Positions 7,992 through 16,526 of a DNA stretch of 50,249 nt are shown here, piece by piece. The DNA lies in the NCBI RefSeq assembly GCF_030272695.1, contig NZ_JARFYN010000051.1, positions 1-50,249 on the forward strand, read 5' to 3'. The notes under the pieces are model-generated. The model ran no database searches. It was not told the origin of the DNA and saw only the letters and a list, made by a program, of their open reading frames with translations. Source of the DNA: Martinezella calliandrae. GTDB taxonomy: Bacteria > Pseudomonadota > Alphaproteobacteria > Rhizobiales > Rhizobiaceae. A program made the translations under genes and the position numbers. Position 1 is the first letter of the stretch, and each line of letters opens with the position of its first letter.

Positions 7992-8698
7992 GTCGCGTGC
8001 GCTCCGAAATAGGCCGAATGGATTTCGGCGCGGCTGACCGTGGCGGGAGTGCCAGTAAGCGTCACGCGCCCCTCCATCATGCAATAGAGCCGGTCGACCA
8101 CCTTCAGTGCCTGGCCGATGTCCTGCTCGACGATGACGATGGAGGCGCCCTCGGCGCGGATCTTCGGGAAGGCGGCGTAGATGTCGCGGATCACCACCGG
8201 CGCCAGACCAAGGCTGAGCTCGTCGCACAGCAGCACCTTCGGGTTGGACATCAGCGCCCGGCCGATCGCCACCATCTGTTGCTGGCCGCCAGACAGCGCC
8301 GTGCCGGGGCTGTTGCGGCGCTCTTTCAGGATCGGAAACAGGTCGTAGACCGTCTCCAGGGACCAGGCGCCCCTGGCAGCGCGGCCGTATTTGCCGATCA
8401 GCAGGTTTTCTTCGACGCTGAGCGAGGGAAAAAGCTTGCGGCCCTCCGGCACCATGGCAATGCCGAGCGCCATGACTTCCGGTGCCGACAGCGCGCCGAT
8501 CGCGCGGCCCTCGAAGCGGACCTGGTGGGCCTCGTTGGCGAGCATGCCGGAAATCGAGCGCATCAGCGTCGACTTGCCAGCGCCGTTTGCGCCGATGATT
8601 GCCAGCGTCTCGCCGCTCTCGAGCGCGATGTCCACGCCGAAGAGTGCCTGGAAATCGCCGTAAAAGGCCGCAAGTCCTTGTGTTTCGAGAAGGGCCAT
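7988..8698 (-). CDS. Liv-type ABC transporter ATPase (LivF-like, set 1)
   Basis: The 236-residue ATPase has Walker A GANGAGKST (residues 36-44), the signature LSGGQQQM and Walker B VLLCDELSLGLAP, the LivF pattern. It is a cytoplasmic energy-coupling subunit that pairs with the LivG-like ATPase. Its ATG shares one base with the LivG-like stop, and its own stop overlaps the LivH-like start by 4 bp, showing tight coupling within the operon. Confidence 0.92.
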   Translation of the reverse strand: MALLETQGLAAFYGDFQALFGVDIALESGETLAIIGANGAGKSTLMRSISGMLANEAHQVRFEGRAIGALSAPEVMALGIAMVPEGRKLFPSLSVEENLLIGKYGRAARGAWSLETVYDLFPILKERRNSPGTALSGGQQQMVAIGRALMSNPKVLLCDELSLGLAPVVIRDIYAAFPKIRAEGASIVIVEQDIGQALKVVDRLYCMMEGRVTLTGTPATVSRAEIHSAYFGAHAT

Positions 8699-9417
8699 CA
8701 GACGTCGATCCCCAGATAGACCTGCCGCACCGCCTTCGATTCCATGATCTCGGCCGGTTGTCCGATACCGATCACTTTGCCAAAATTGAGCACCAGCAAC
8801 CGGCTTACCACCGAGGTCAACGCGTGCAGCACATGCTCGACCCAGACGATCGCGGTGCCGGCGGCGCTGATCGAGCGGATCGTCTCAACCAGCTCGCCGC
8901 ACTCGCCCTCCGTCAGACCGCCGGCGATCTCGTCGAGCAGCAGCACTTTCGGATCGGTCGCGAGCGCGCGAGCGAGCTCCAGCCGCTTGCGTTCCAACAA
9001 GGCGAGACTGCCGCCCAGCTGGTTGGCGCGGGAAATCAGACCGGTGCGCACCAGGATATTGGCACAGCGCTCCGATACCTCCTTCTCGGTCTTGCGCGAT
9101 CCGTAAGCGGCGGCGACCAGAAGGTTTTCGAAAACGGTGAGGTGCTGGAATGGCTGCGGGATCTGGAAGGTGCGGCCGATGCCGGCAAGGCAGCGCGCCA
9201 TCGGCGGCTGACGCGTGACATCGGCACCGCCATAGAGAATGCGGCCGGAATCGACGCGGAGATTGCCGGCAATCATGTTGAAGAGCGAGGATTTGCCAGC
9301 GCCGTTGGGGCCGATGATGCCGAGCGCCTCCCCCTCCTCCAACGCAAAGGAAACGCTGTCGGCGACCTTCAGCGCACCGAAGCTTTTCGAGACGTCTTTA
9401 AGGGCAAGTATGGCCAT
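8698..9417 (-). CDS. Liv-type ABC transporter ATPase (LivG-like, set 1)
   Basis: The 239-residue ATPase starts at 9417, where AGAGGAAG precedes the ATG. It has Walker A GPNGAGKSS and a LivG-like long insertion. In place of the usual LSGGQ-like signature it reads GSLALLERKRLELARAL, followed by Walker B VLLLDEIAGGLTEGE. The second LivG-type protein of the window has the same variant (TLLDRKRLE and LLLLDEIAGGLT), so the change is a subfamily trait rather than decay. It is the second nucleotide-binding subunit of the set 1 transporter. Confidence 0.92.
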   Translation of the reverse strand: MAILALKDVSKSFGALKVADSVSFALEEGEALGIIGPNGAGKSSLFNMIAGNLRVDSGRILYGGADVTRQPPMARCLAGIGRTFQIPQPFQHLTVFENLLVAAAYGSRKTEKEVSERCANILVRTGLISRANQLGGSLALLERKRLELARALATDPKVLLLDEIAGGLTEGECGELVETIRSISAAGTAIVWVEHVLHALTSVVSRLLVLNFGKVIGIGQPAEIMESKAVRQVYLGIDV

Positions 9418-9453
9418 CGTCTTCCTCTGGGCTCGGGGTTGCGGGAAATTATT

Positions 9454-9518
9454 CTCCATCGGATGGAGGACGGGCCTCCACCCGCCTGTCATGGGCGCGG
9501 CGCATGGCAAGCGCCATG
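9454..9518 (-). promoter_or_regulatory. Two small hairpins between binding-protein and ATPase genes
   Basis: The 103-bp gap between the set 1 binding-protein gene and its LivG-like gene holds CTCCAT-CGG-ATGGAG (9454-9468) and CATGGC-AAGC-GCCATG (9503-9518). Stem-loops at this position in transporter operons commonly protect the binding-protein mRNA end or attenuate readthrough so that more binding protein than ATPase is made. That role is inferred here. Confidence 0.35.
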
Positions 9519-9520
9519 TG

Positions 9521-10798
9521 TCAGAAAACCGGCTCCATCTTGCCGCCAGTCGGTATCATCGGCGCGGTGCGGTTTTCGGTGATGACGAGATCGTAACCGC
9601 CGCCATCCTTCAGCCGCCACTGGCCGCCGACGAGCGGGGTCTTGGCGATATTCTTGGCGGCAAACGGCGGGACATTGGCACCGTCCCAGGCCACTGGCCC
9701 GACTATCGTGTCGAGTTTGGTGGCGGCGATCGCCTTGACGACGGCGTCGCCATCGGTCGCGCCAGCGCGCTTCATCACGTCGACGGCGAGCTCGAACAGC
9801 GCATGCGCGAAGCCGATCGGCTGCGTCCAGGGCCGGCCAGTGGCCTTGGAAAAGCCAATAGCGAGCTCGGCGGCGCTTTCTCCCGTCAGCGACGACTTGA
9901 ACGGATGGCTCGGCGACCACCAAACCTCGCAGGAGAGATTGTGGCCGGTCTTGCCCAGCGCCTCCACCGCCTGCGGGAAAAGGATTGCCTTGCCGATCGA
10001 GGCGATCTTCGGCTTGAGGCCTTGCTGCTTGGCCTGGTTCCAGAAGGTTGTGAAGTCCGGCGGGATCATGACGCCCGTGACGATCTCGCAGTTGCCGGAC
10101 TTGAAGGCGTTGATCTGAGCGGAGAAATCGTCCGTCAGGTTCTGATAGCGACCGGGATCGTTGAGCGTGTAGCCGCTCTTTTCGAGAACCGGCGGGAAGC
10201 CGACGGCCTTGTCACCCCAGGCATTGCCGTCGCCGTCGTTGGGGTAGAGGCCGCCGACCTTCTTGTTGGTGTCGATCTGCTGCCACATGTTGGTATAGAC
10301 GGCAATGACGTCTTCCAGACCCCAGAAGAAATGGAAGGCATGATTGAACGGCTTCCACGAGGAAGGGTTGCCGGGATTAGCCTGCTGGCCGATGAACCAC
10401 GGCTGCCAGGGGGCGGCCGTCGAGATGCAGGGCACCTCTTCCGCCTCGCAAGTGGTGGCCACCGGATTGGTCGTCTCCGGGGTCGAGGCAACCAGCATGA
10501 GATTGACCTCGTCGTCGACGATCAGCTCCTTGGCGACTTCGGCGGCGCGGTTCGGGTTCGACTGGCTATCCTTGACGACCACTTCGAAATTGAGGCCCGC
10601 GGCCTTGGTCTTGGCCAGGAAGCCGTCGACAATGAATTTGTCGGCTTCGGCGAAGGCGGCGAGCGGGCCGGTCTGCGGGCTGACATAGCCGAGCTTGATC
10701 GCCGCGCCCTTGGCGACGGCGGGCATGGAAAGCCCGGATGTCGCCGCGAGCGCCCCGGTCGCGGCCGCGGTTTTCAGCAGGTCACGTCTTTTAAACAT
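9521..10798 (-). CDS. Liv-type periplasmic substrate-binding protein (set 1), Tat-type signal
   Basis: The 425-residue protein has the type I periplasmic binding fold of LivK-like receptors (GYVSPQTGPLAAFAE near the mature N-terminus). Its signal peptide contains KRRDLLK followed by an Ala-rich stretch and ends near MPAVAKG, which fits the twin-arginine pathway. The start at 10798 follows GGGAGGAAACC. It would capture the substrate in the periplasm for the LivHMGF-like complex encoded downstream. Position after maleylacetate reductase and two ring-cleavage functions argues for an aromatic ligand rather than an amino acid. Confidence 0.9.
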   Translation of the reverse strand: MFKRRDLLKTAAATGALAATSGLSMPAVAKGAAIKLGYVSPQTGPLAAFAEADKFIVDGFLAKTKAAGLNFEVVVKDSQSNPNRAAEVAKELIVDDEVNLMLVASTPETTNPVATTCEAEEVPCISTAAPWQPWFIGQQANPGNPSSWKPFNHAFHFFWGLEDVIAVYTNMWQQIDTNKKVGGLYPNDGDGNAWGDKAVGFPPVLEKSGYTLNDPGRYQNLTDDFSAQINAFKSGNCEIVTGVMIPPDFTTFWNQAKQQGLKPKIASIGKAILFPQAVEALGKTGHNLSCEVWWSPSHPFKSSLTGESAAELAIGFSKATGRPWTQPIGFAHALFELAVDVMKRAGATDGDAVVKAIAATKLDTIVGPVAWDGANVPPFAAKNIAKTPLVGGQWRLKDGGGYDLVITENRTAPMIPTGGKMEPVF

Positions 10799-10832
10799 TC
10801 TGGTTTCCTCCTCCCAAAGTAAACTCAGTTCC

Positions 10833-11894
10833 TCAAAGCGGCGGTCGTTCCCCCGACCACGCTTTCTGAAGCAGCGCGCGGATCGATTTAACGTCGAAAG
10901 GACGCGGATTGGCGTAAGGATTGCGCGTCGCGATCTCGGCGGCGCGATCGAGATCGGTTTCCGTAAGCCCGAAATCCCTGAGTGCCAGTGGCGAGCCGAC
11001 GGACTTGGCGAAATCGTAGAGAGCCCGGCCCGGCGTGCCCCCGAAAATGTCGCCGATCGGCGCGAGCAACTCGGGCACGGCGGCAGCATTGAAGCCGATG
11101 GTGTGCGGCAGCATGACGGCATGGGTCTCGGCATGCGGCGTGTCGAAGCTGCCGCCTAGGGTGTGACAGATCTTGTGATGCAGTGACATGGTGGTTTGAC
11201 CGAGCACGGTGCCGCAGAGCCAGGCGCCGTAGAGCGCTTTTGCGCGTGCATCAGCATCCCTCGGCGTCTTGACGATCACCGGCAGTGCCGCGCAAATCGC
11301 CCGCATGCCCTCGACCGCCATCATCGTCGTAATCGGATTGCGGTCGTTGGCATAAAGACCTTCGGCGGCATGCGCGATGGCGTTGAGACCGCTCGTTACA
11401 CTCATGTGAACCGGCAGGCCGAGCGTCAGCTCGGGATCGTAAATCACCACTTCCGGCACGATCTTCGGACTTAGCACCGTGGTCTTGATACCGCCTTCGG
11501 TCTGGCCAAGGATTGGCGTCACTTCGGAGCCGGCATAGGTGGTGGGCACGACGACCTGGGGAATGTCGGTGCGATAGGCCATCGCCTTGCCAAGCCCGGT
11601 CGTCGAACCGCCGCCGAGAGAAACCACGCAGTCGGCCTCAAGTTCAGCGGCGCGGGCGAGCGCCCTTTCGGTGACATCGATGGGCGTGTGCATCGTCGCA
11701 CCCGCAAAGGTGCCTGCAGCAAGGCCACCGAGACGCTGAGCCAGCGCTTCGCCATCAGCCGCCTGCTGCGGCGTCGTCAGCACCAGCGCCCGCCGGCATC
11801 CGAGGGCCTCGACCCACTTCGCGACGCCGGCGCTCGCCCCCGGGGCGAAGACGACGCGCGTCGAATGCGGTTGATAGGAAAAATTCAACGTCAT
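10833..11894 (-). CDS. Maleylacetate reductase
   Basis: The 353-residue protein belongs to the iron-type alcohol dehydrogenase superfamily, maleylacetate reductase branch. It shows the nucleotide-site pattern VVSLGGGSTTGLGKA, PTTYAGSEVTPILGQT and the metal-region pattern MSLHHKICHTLGGSFDTPHAETHAV. It reduces maleylacetate, the product of hydroxyquinol ring opening, to 3-oxoadipate with NAD(P)H. Its start overlaps the upstream intradiol dioxygenase stop by 4 bp, so the two steps are translationally coupled. Later 3-oxoadipate genes (CoA transferase and thiolase) are not in the window. Confidence 0.93.
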   Translation of the reverse strand: MTLNFSYQPHSTRVVFAPGASAGVAKWVEALGCRRALVLTTPQQAADGEALAQRLGGLAAGTFAGATMHTPIDVTERALARAAELEADCVVSLGGGSTTGLGKAMAYRTDIPQVVVPTTYAGSEVTPILGQTEGGIKTTVLSPKIVPEVVIYDPELTLGLPVHMSVTSGLNAIAHAAEGLYANDRNPITTMMAVEGMRAICAALPVIVKTPRDADARAKALYGAWLCGTVLGQTTMSLHHKICHTLGGSFDTPHAETHAVMLPHTIGFNAAAVPELLAPIGDIFGGTPGRALYDFAKSVGSPLALRDFGLTETDLDRAAEIATRNPYANPRPFDVKSIRALLQKAWSGERPPL

Positions 11895-12775
11895 GCCGAC
11901 CTGCGCTCCTTACGGGCCCGTACCATCACGAAGGTGAAATCCAAGGACCAGCGTCGTTCGCCCTTGGCGGCGGCTCCCGCATCCGCGCCATCAGCGGGCC
12001 GGAAGCTGCCAATCAGTTCCTGCTTGACGCCGAACAGCGCGTCTTCGCCAAGATAAGGATCGCGGCCGTCGTAGACATGGGTGCTGATCGTCTCGAAGCC
12101 GGGGGCTGTGATGACGAAATGCAGATGCGCCGGGCGCCGGAGCGGATAGCCGATCGCGTGCAACATCCGCCCCACCGGCCCGTCGCAGGGCACCGCATAA
12201 CCGCCCGGCCTGACCGTCCTGTAATAGAAGGCGCCGTCCGCATCGGTGGTGAAGACGCCGCGCAGGTTGAATTCCGGCTGCAGATCCGGCTCCTGGTTCT
12301 CGTAGAGTCCTTGCGCATTGGCTTGCCATGTCTCCACCGTCGCGCCGGAAACCGGATATCCGTCGAGATCGATGACGCGGGTGGTGACCGCAAGCGGCTC
12401 GCCGATACCGTCAAGCGAGATCGTGGCGCCGAGAGGAACCCGTGGGGCGTCGGCGCGGTAGAACGGTCCGCGCACGGTGTTTGGTGTCGCGCCCTTCGGC
12501 CGGCGCGTGTTGATCTCTTCCACCAGCGCGGTGACGCCGAGAAGATCCGACAGCAGCACCCATTCCTGCCGCCTGTGATCGCTCGCATGACCGACTTCGG
12601 TGAGGAATTCGATAGCGCGCCGCCAGTCGGCGGCGGTGGGGCGCGTTTCCCGGATTGCCTGATGCAGGTGCCCGATCAGGGCGACCAGAAAGGCCGGTAG
12701 CGGACCGGTGCATTTCGCCAACCTCTCCGCCACGAGCGCAGCCGAATCAGCTTCTGTGAAAGACATGGTCGTCAT
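11891..12775 (-). CDS. Intradiol dioxygenase, hydroxyquinol 1,2-dioxygenase type (copy 2)
   Basis: The 294-residue enzyme has the same two-domain plan as the copy at 3372. Its Fe(III) ligands are Tyr158 (QGLYENQ), Tyr193 (GGYAVPCDGP), His217 and His219 (RPAHLHF). It is the first gene of unit B, directly coupled to maleylacetate reductase, so hydroxyquinol cleavage to maleylacetate is the most likely reaction. GAGGAG precedes the ATG at 12775; a second in-frame ATG lies three codons on. It is clearly diverged from copy 1, suggesting the two have different substrate preferences. It is divergent from a LysR gene 78 bp away. Confidence 0.92.
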   Translation of the reverse strand: MTTMSFTEADSAALVAERLAKCTGPLPAFLVALIGHLHQAIRETRPTAADWRRAIEFLTEVGHASDHRRQEWVLLSDLLGVTALVEEINTRRPKGATPNTVRGPFYRADAPRVPLGATISLDGIGEPLAVTTRVIDLDGYPVSGATVETWQANAQGLYENQEPDLQPEFNLRGVFTTDADGAFYYRTVRPGGYAVPCDGPVGRMLHAIGYPLRRPAHLHFVITAPGFETISTHVYDGRDPYLGEDALFGVKQELIGSFRPADGADAGAAAKGERRWSLDFTFVMVRARKERRSA

Positions 12776-12840
12776 GGTTTCTCCTCACCCATACCTTAAC
12801 AGGCCGCACGTAGCACTTGATGATTTTTCTCCAATTTAAT

Positions 12841-12855
12841 ATGCCTAATTGCTAT
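12841..12855. promoter_or_regulatory. Probable LysR operator overlapping the second lysR start codon
   Basis: The sequence ATGCC-TAATT-GCTAT has the T-N11-A spacing and shares the right half-site GCTAT with the perfect dyad at 2326-2340. As there, the half-site runs into the LysR ATG (12854-12856). Conservation of this arrangement in two diverged paralogues supports a functional site. Confidence 0.5.
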
Positions 12856-13804
12856 GAAGATGGATGAACGCCATTTGATCCAGCTCGCCGCCGTGGTGCA
12901 GGCGGGCGGCGTCACGGAAGGCGCGGCCCTGCTCGGGCTCACGCAGCCGGCGGTCTCGCGCACGCTCGCCATGCTGGAAAAACGGCTCGGCGAACCGCTT
13001 TTCGTGAAAGGCCGCCGACCGCTGCAGCCGACACCGCTCGGCCGGGCGCTCGCCGATCACGGCCAGGCCATGCTGACGGCGGCGCGCAAGGCCTCGTTGC
13101 TTGTCGACGGTTTTCGCCACGGCCGCACGGGCGTAGTGCGTGTCGGCGGCACGCCCTTCTTCATGGACGCGCTGATCTCCGGCATGGTCGCCGAATTTCA
13201 AAATTCCGTTCCCGACGTGCGCGTCGAACAGAGTTACGGCTATTTGCCGGACCTTCGCGCGGCCATCAACGCCGACCGCATCGACCTTGCCATTTGTCCC
13301 ATCGACGTGCTCGAGGAAGGCTCCGGCATGCGCTTCCAGGAACTGCTTCCCGGCCGTAATGTCGTCGCCTGCCGCGTCACGCATCCGCTCCGCTTGCGGC
13401 GCAAGCTCGCGCCCGCAGAACTGCTCGACTATCCCTGGATCGCCCCTCCCCCCGGCAGCCCGTTGTTCCAAGACCTGCACAGCCTCGTCCTCTCACTCGG
13501 CGCCACCGAGGCGAAGATCCGCTATTCCGGCGGCTCGCTTGCCAGCGCGATCAACTACATGAAGGCGAGCGATGCGCTGACCATCCTGCCGCACAGCGTT
13601 GTCTTTGCCTATCGCAACGAAAAGGCGATCACGGCGCTGCCGGTCAACATCCCCCATCCAGAACGGGCGCTCGGTCTCCTGCGGCGCACGGAGGAGATCC
13701 GTTCGCCTGCAGCCGAGGCGTTTTCGGCCCACATCCGCAAGAGCTTCGAAAACCTCAAGCACCTGATCAAGCGCCACGAGCAATCGGTGATCTGGAGCCT
13801 TTAA
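12854..13804 (+). CDS. LysR-family transcriptional regulator (unit B)
   Basis: The 316-residue protein has an N-terminal winged helix-turn-helix (AALLGLTQPAVSRTLAMLEK) and a LysR effector domain. Segments such as LGEPLFVKGRRPLQPTPLG, GGTPFFMDAL and GSPLFQDLHSLVLSLG are nearly shared with the LysR at 2339. It is divergent from the nine-gene operon that begins with the second intradiol dioxygenase, and convergent with unit C. It probably activates unit B in response to a pathway intermediate. There is no visible Shine-Dalgarno sequence before the ATG at 12854; another in-frame ATG lies two codons downstream. Confidence 0.9.
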   Translation: MKMDERHLIQLAAVVQAGGVTEGAALLGLTQPAVSRTLAMLEKRLGEPLFVKGRRPLQPTPLGRALADHGQAMLTAARKASLLVDGFRHGRTGVVRVGGTPFFMDALISGMVAEFQNSVPDVRVEQSYGYLPDLRAAINADRIDLAICPIDVLEEGSGMRFQELLPGRNVVACRVTHPLRLRRKLAPAELLDYPWIAPPPGSPLFQDLHSLVLSLGATEAKIRYSGGSLASAINYMKASDALTILPHSVVFAYRNEKAITALPVNIPHPERALGLLRRTEEIRSPAAEAFSAHIRKSFENLKHLIKRHEQSVIWSL

Positions 13805-13837
13805 AGTGAGCTCCTCCCCTCACGGGGTTAAGGCACC

Positions 13838-14440
13838 TTAAAATGTCGCCGAATCGTCCGGCCACAGAAAAAGCGGCGCGCGGCCGGTATCTGCAACTGG
13901 TTTCAGGCCATGCCAGGCGCGATTGGCGTAGATGAGAGCGTCGTCGCGGTGGGCGGTGAGCGCATCGGGCGAAGCCTCCAGAAGCTCGGCGGCGACAAGG
14001 CAGGCCCCGGGGACGGGAAACAAGCCGCTGATCGCGGCGCGAAACCACAGCCCGACATCGGGATAATGCGGCTCGCCGGTTTCAAGCCGCGCCGAGCGGA
14101 CGTCCGGTCCAAAGCGATCCTTGCCGGGGGTTGCACAGAGCCGGGCGAGATCCATGTCCCGGCGGCGCACGAAATGCACCACCACTGTTTTCGCCCGGCG
14201 CACCGCATGCGCGCTGGAGGAATTGTCCGACAAAGAGAAAGCGACCGTTGGCGGCGAGGCGCTGACGGAGATCAGCGAGCTGACCGTCAAAGCCACCGGC
14301 CCGTCGCCCGGATCGGCGGTGATGACGGCGACGCCCGCCGGATGGTGACGGAAGGCTGTCATGAACGCTTCCGCCATGCGGACGTCGCCGGCACCGAGGG
14401 CCGCCGGAACGGCCCCTTGTTGCTCTAGACGCCCGGTCAT
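13838..14440 (-). CDS. Flavin reductase component of a two-component monooxygenase
   Basis: The 200-residue protein has the split-barrel flavin reductase domain of the HpaC type, with FRHHPAGVAVITAD, TVSSLISVSASPPTVAFSLS and a late AIYANRAWHG-like strand. It should reduce FMN or FAD with NAD(P)H and hand the reduced flavin to the oxygenase encoded just upstream. The start at 14440 overlaps that gene's stop by 4 bp. It is the last gene of unit C. The pair resembles resorcinol hydroxylase and related group D systems; the substrate is not determined by the sequence. Confidence 0.88.
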   Translation of the reverse strand: MTGRLEQQGAVPAALGAGDVRMAEAFMTAFRHHPAGVAVITADPGDGPVALTVSSLISVSASPPTVAFSLSDNSSSAHAVRRAKTVVVHFVRRRDMDLARLCATPGKDRFGPDVRSARLETGEPHYPDVGLWFRAAISGLFPVPGACLVAAELLEASPDALTAHRDDALIYANRAWHGLKPVADTGRAPLFLWPDDSATF

Positions 14441-15663
14441 TTCTTCTCGACCAAGTCGTAGAACTGCCAGACGCGGTCGCTCCAAAGTCCGCCGATCTCG
14501 CGGCCGGCGGCTCCCACGATGTTGGTGTTGATCGTGAAATGGTTGGCCGCCACTAGCATCTCGCGGTAGGTGCGCTGCATCACGCCGTTTCGAAGTGAAG
14601 CGCCACCGGCGGCGCGATAGACGAAATGGCAGGCGTCGACGCCTGCTTCGTGCACTTCCGACTTGGCGAGATGCACGAGGGTGATTTGGCGCGTTGAAAC
14701 GCGCTTACCCGTTTCGATCGAGGCCTCGACGTCGCGCCAGACCTCGAACAGGAAGGCGCGGGCGGCGCGCACGCGCGCTTCCGCGCGGCCGTAGTCGAAC
14801 CAGAACTTGTCACTCTCGCCGAGCATGCCAGCGCGGCCGGTCTTGGTCACGGCGAACTTGGCCATCTCGTCGAGCATGCGGCGGGATGCGCCGATCGCCC
14901 AACCCGAGTGGCCGATGGCCGCCAGCCCAACGACGCCGAGGCTGAAGAATTCCTTTTGGCGCTGCGGCTCGGCGGTCATGATCGGGAAAACCATGTCATC
15001 GGCGATGAAGACGTCCTTGGCGTCATAGTCGATGCTGCCGGTTCCTTGGAGACCCAACACGCTCCAGTTGCCGAGAAGCCCATGCTCGCCGACAGGCGCG
15101 TGGGCGCACAGCACGATGACGTTACCGTTTTCGTCCTTGGTGGGTTGGCCGTTGCCGTCGTCGAGCAGCGCGGCCGTGTGGGTGAAGGTGGCGTGGTGAA
15201 TGCCGCTCGCATAGGACCACTTGCCGTTCAAGAGATAGCCGCCATCGACCTTCTTCAACATGCCGGTCGGTGTGCCCTGACCGGAGAAACGGTTGTCCCT
15301 GTCGCCGCCGAACAGGCGCGCAATGGCGCTGTCGGGCAGGAAGGCCGCCGACATGGCGCCGATGCAGGCATGGACCATAGACACCCAGCCGGCAGCGCCG
15401 CTGTGATAAGTGATCGCCTCGATCAGCTGCAATCCTTGCGTCGGCGACAGCTGTGCGCCGCCGATCTCTTCGGCGGCGAAGATATGTGACATGCGCAGTG
15501 GTTTAAGCGCCTCGAAGGTGGCCTCGTTCAGCTTGCCGAGTTCTTCGGTGGCCGTGGCGTTTTCCTCCAGGATGGGGCCGATCTTGCGGACGTGCTCAAG
15601 AAGCTCGGCAAGATTCGTCTTCGTGCCCCAATAGCCGGCGCTGTGTTTCAAAGGTGCGTTCAT
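14437..15663 (-). CDS. Flavin-dependent monooxygenase, oxygenase component (acyl-CoA dehydrogenase fold)
   Basis: The 408-residue protein has the acyl-CoA dehydrogenase fold with N-terminal helical, middle beta and C-terminal four-helix domains. Features such as GGYLLNGKWSYASGIHHATF, NWSVLGLQGTGSIDY and the C-terminal RAAGGASLRNGVMQRTYREM are typical of group D aromatic hydroxylases (HsaA, HpaB-like and resorcinol hydroxylase relatives). With the coupled flavin reductase it should hydroxylate a phenolic ring. AGGAGGAACAG precedes the ATG at 15663. In combination with unit B, a product at the hydroxyquinol level would be channelled to the intradiol enzymes; this link is inferred. Confidence 0.88.
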   Translation of the reverse strand: MNAPLKHSAGYWGTKTNLAELLEHVRKIGPILEENATATEELGKLNEATFEALKPLRMSHIFAAEEIGGAQLSPTQGLQLIEAITYHSGAAGWVSMVHACIGAMSAAFLPDSAIARLFGGDRDNRFSGQGTPTGMLKKVDGGYLLNGKWSYASGIHHATFTHTAALLDDGNGQPTKDENGNVIVLCAHAPVGEHGLLGNWSVLGLQGTGSIDYDAKDVFIADDMVFPIMTAEPQRQKEFFSLGVVGLAAIGHSGWAIGASRRMLDEMAKFAVTKTGRAGMLGESDKFWFDYGRAEARVRAARAFLFEVWRDVEASIETGKRVSTRQITLVHLAKSEVHEAGVDACHFVYRAAGGASLRNGVMQRTYREMLVAANHFTINTNIVGAAGREIGGLWSDRVWQFYDLVEKK

Positions 15664-15726
15664 GTCTGTTCCTCCTGACAGTTCCGTTGTGTTTTTCAGG
15701 CGCCGATCAGGCGCGCTGCCACTGCC

Positions 15727-16506
15727 TCAGCTGGCGAGAAAGTCGCCGATGCCGCGGACCACACGCGGGTCCTCCTGCATTGCGAAGTGGCCGACCTGCG
15801 GTACCAGTAGTGTGCGGGCATGCGCGATGAGCTCCTGCCAGATCGGCGCCTGCGAGGCCGGCAGCATGCGATCGTGCTCGCCCCAGACGATCAGCGTCTC
15901 ATTGGGGATGCGAGCGAGCCAGCGGCGGAGATTAGGGTGGCCCATGCCGTGGACCTTGAGGATGTTGCCGAGCGCGCGGCTTTCCCTCTCGCGGGCCGCG
16001 AGGAAGGCGTCGAGCGGCGGGCACTCTGCTCCACCCGGGAAAAAGCGCAACGCTACGTCGACATTGTGCGCGAGGTAGCCCGGCAGTGCATCGGGACCGA
16101 TCGCCGAAAGATCGGCGCCGGGATGATCAGGATCGTTCAGTCCGGCCGGTGCGTTCAAGACCAGCTTGCCGAAGCGCTCACCGGCAACGACTGCCATTTC
16201 GGCGGCCATCCAGCCGCCCATGGAGTGGCCGACGAGATGCGGCCGATCAAGGTCGAGGGCGGCGACAAGACGCAGATTATGGACGACGATATCCTGCATG
16301 CCGGCAATGTGCGTCGCCTCGCCGCTGTCCCCAAAGCCTGGGTGGTGGGGCAAATAGACGCGGAAGCGGTCGGCAAGCCCGCGCGCCCAATCCGTGCCCT
16401 CGATCGTGGCGGCGCCATGCAGCGCCAGCACGGCAGGCCCCTTGCCGATCACGCGCACGGCGGTCGCAACGCCGTCGATGTCGTAATGCAGGATTTCGAA
16501 ATCCAT
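15727..16506 (-). CDS. Alpha/beta hydrolase
   Basis: The 259-residue hydrolase has the oxyanion HGAAT motif, the nucleophile elbow VGHSMGGW (Ser95), Asp212 in WGEHDRMLP and His240 in PQVGHFAMQ, a complete catalytic triad. The start at 16506 follows GGAGGAATAG; the upstream in-frame extension overlaps the intergenic region. Enzymes of this group hydrolyse esters, lactones or meta-cleavage-type C-C bonds. In unit C it sits between an alcohol dehydrogenase and a two-component hydroxylase, so it may free a phenol from an ester substrate or process a later intermediate. Confidence 0.85.
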   Translation of the reverse strand: MDFEILHYDIDGVATAVRVIGKGPAVLALHGAATIEGTDWARGLADRFRVYLPHHPGFGDSGEATHIAGMQDIVVHNLRLVAALDLDRPHLVGHSMGGWMAAEMAVVAGERFGKLVLNAPAGLNDPDHPGADLSAIGPDALPGYLAHNVDVALRFFPGGAECPPLDAFLAARERESRALGNILKVHGMGHPNLRRWLARIPNETLIVWGEHDRMLPASQAPIWQELIAHARTLLVPQVGHFAMQEDPRVVRGIGDFLAS

Positions 16507-16526
16507 TCTATTCCTCCTCCAATTAT

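Noticed and set aside
12776..12853. Possible small leader peptide in the unit B/LysR gap
   Set aside because: The gap is only 78 bp and has no start codon with a ribosome site; it is best explained as promoter and operator sequence.
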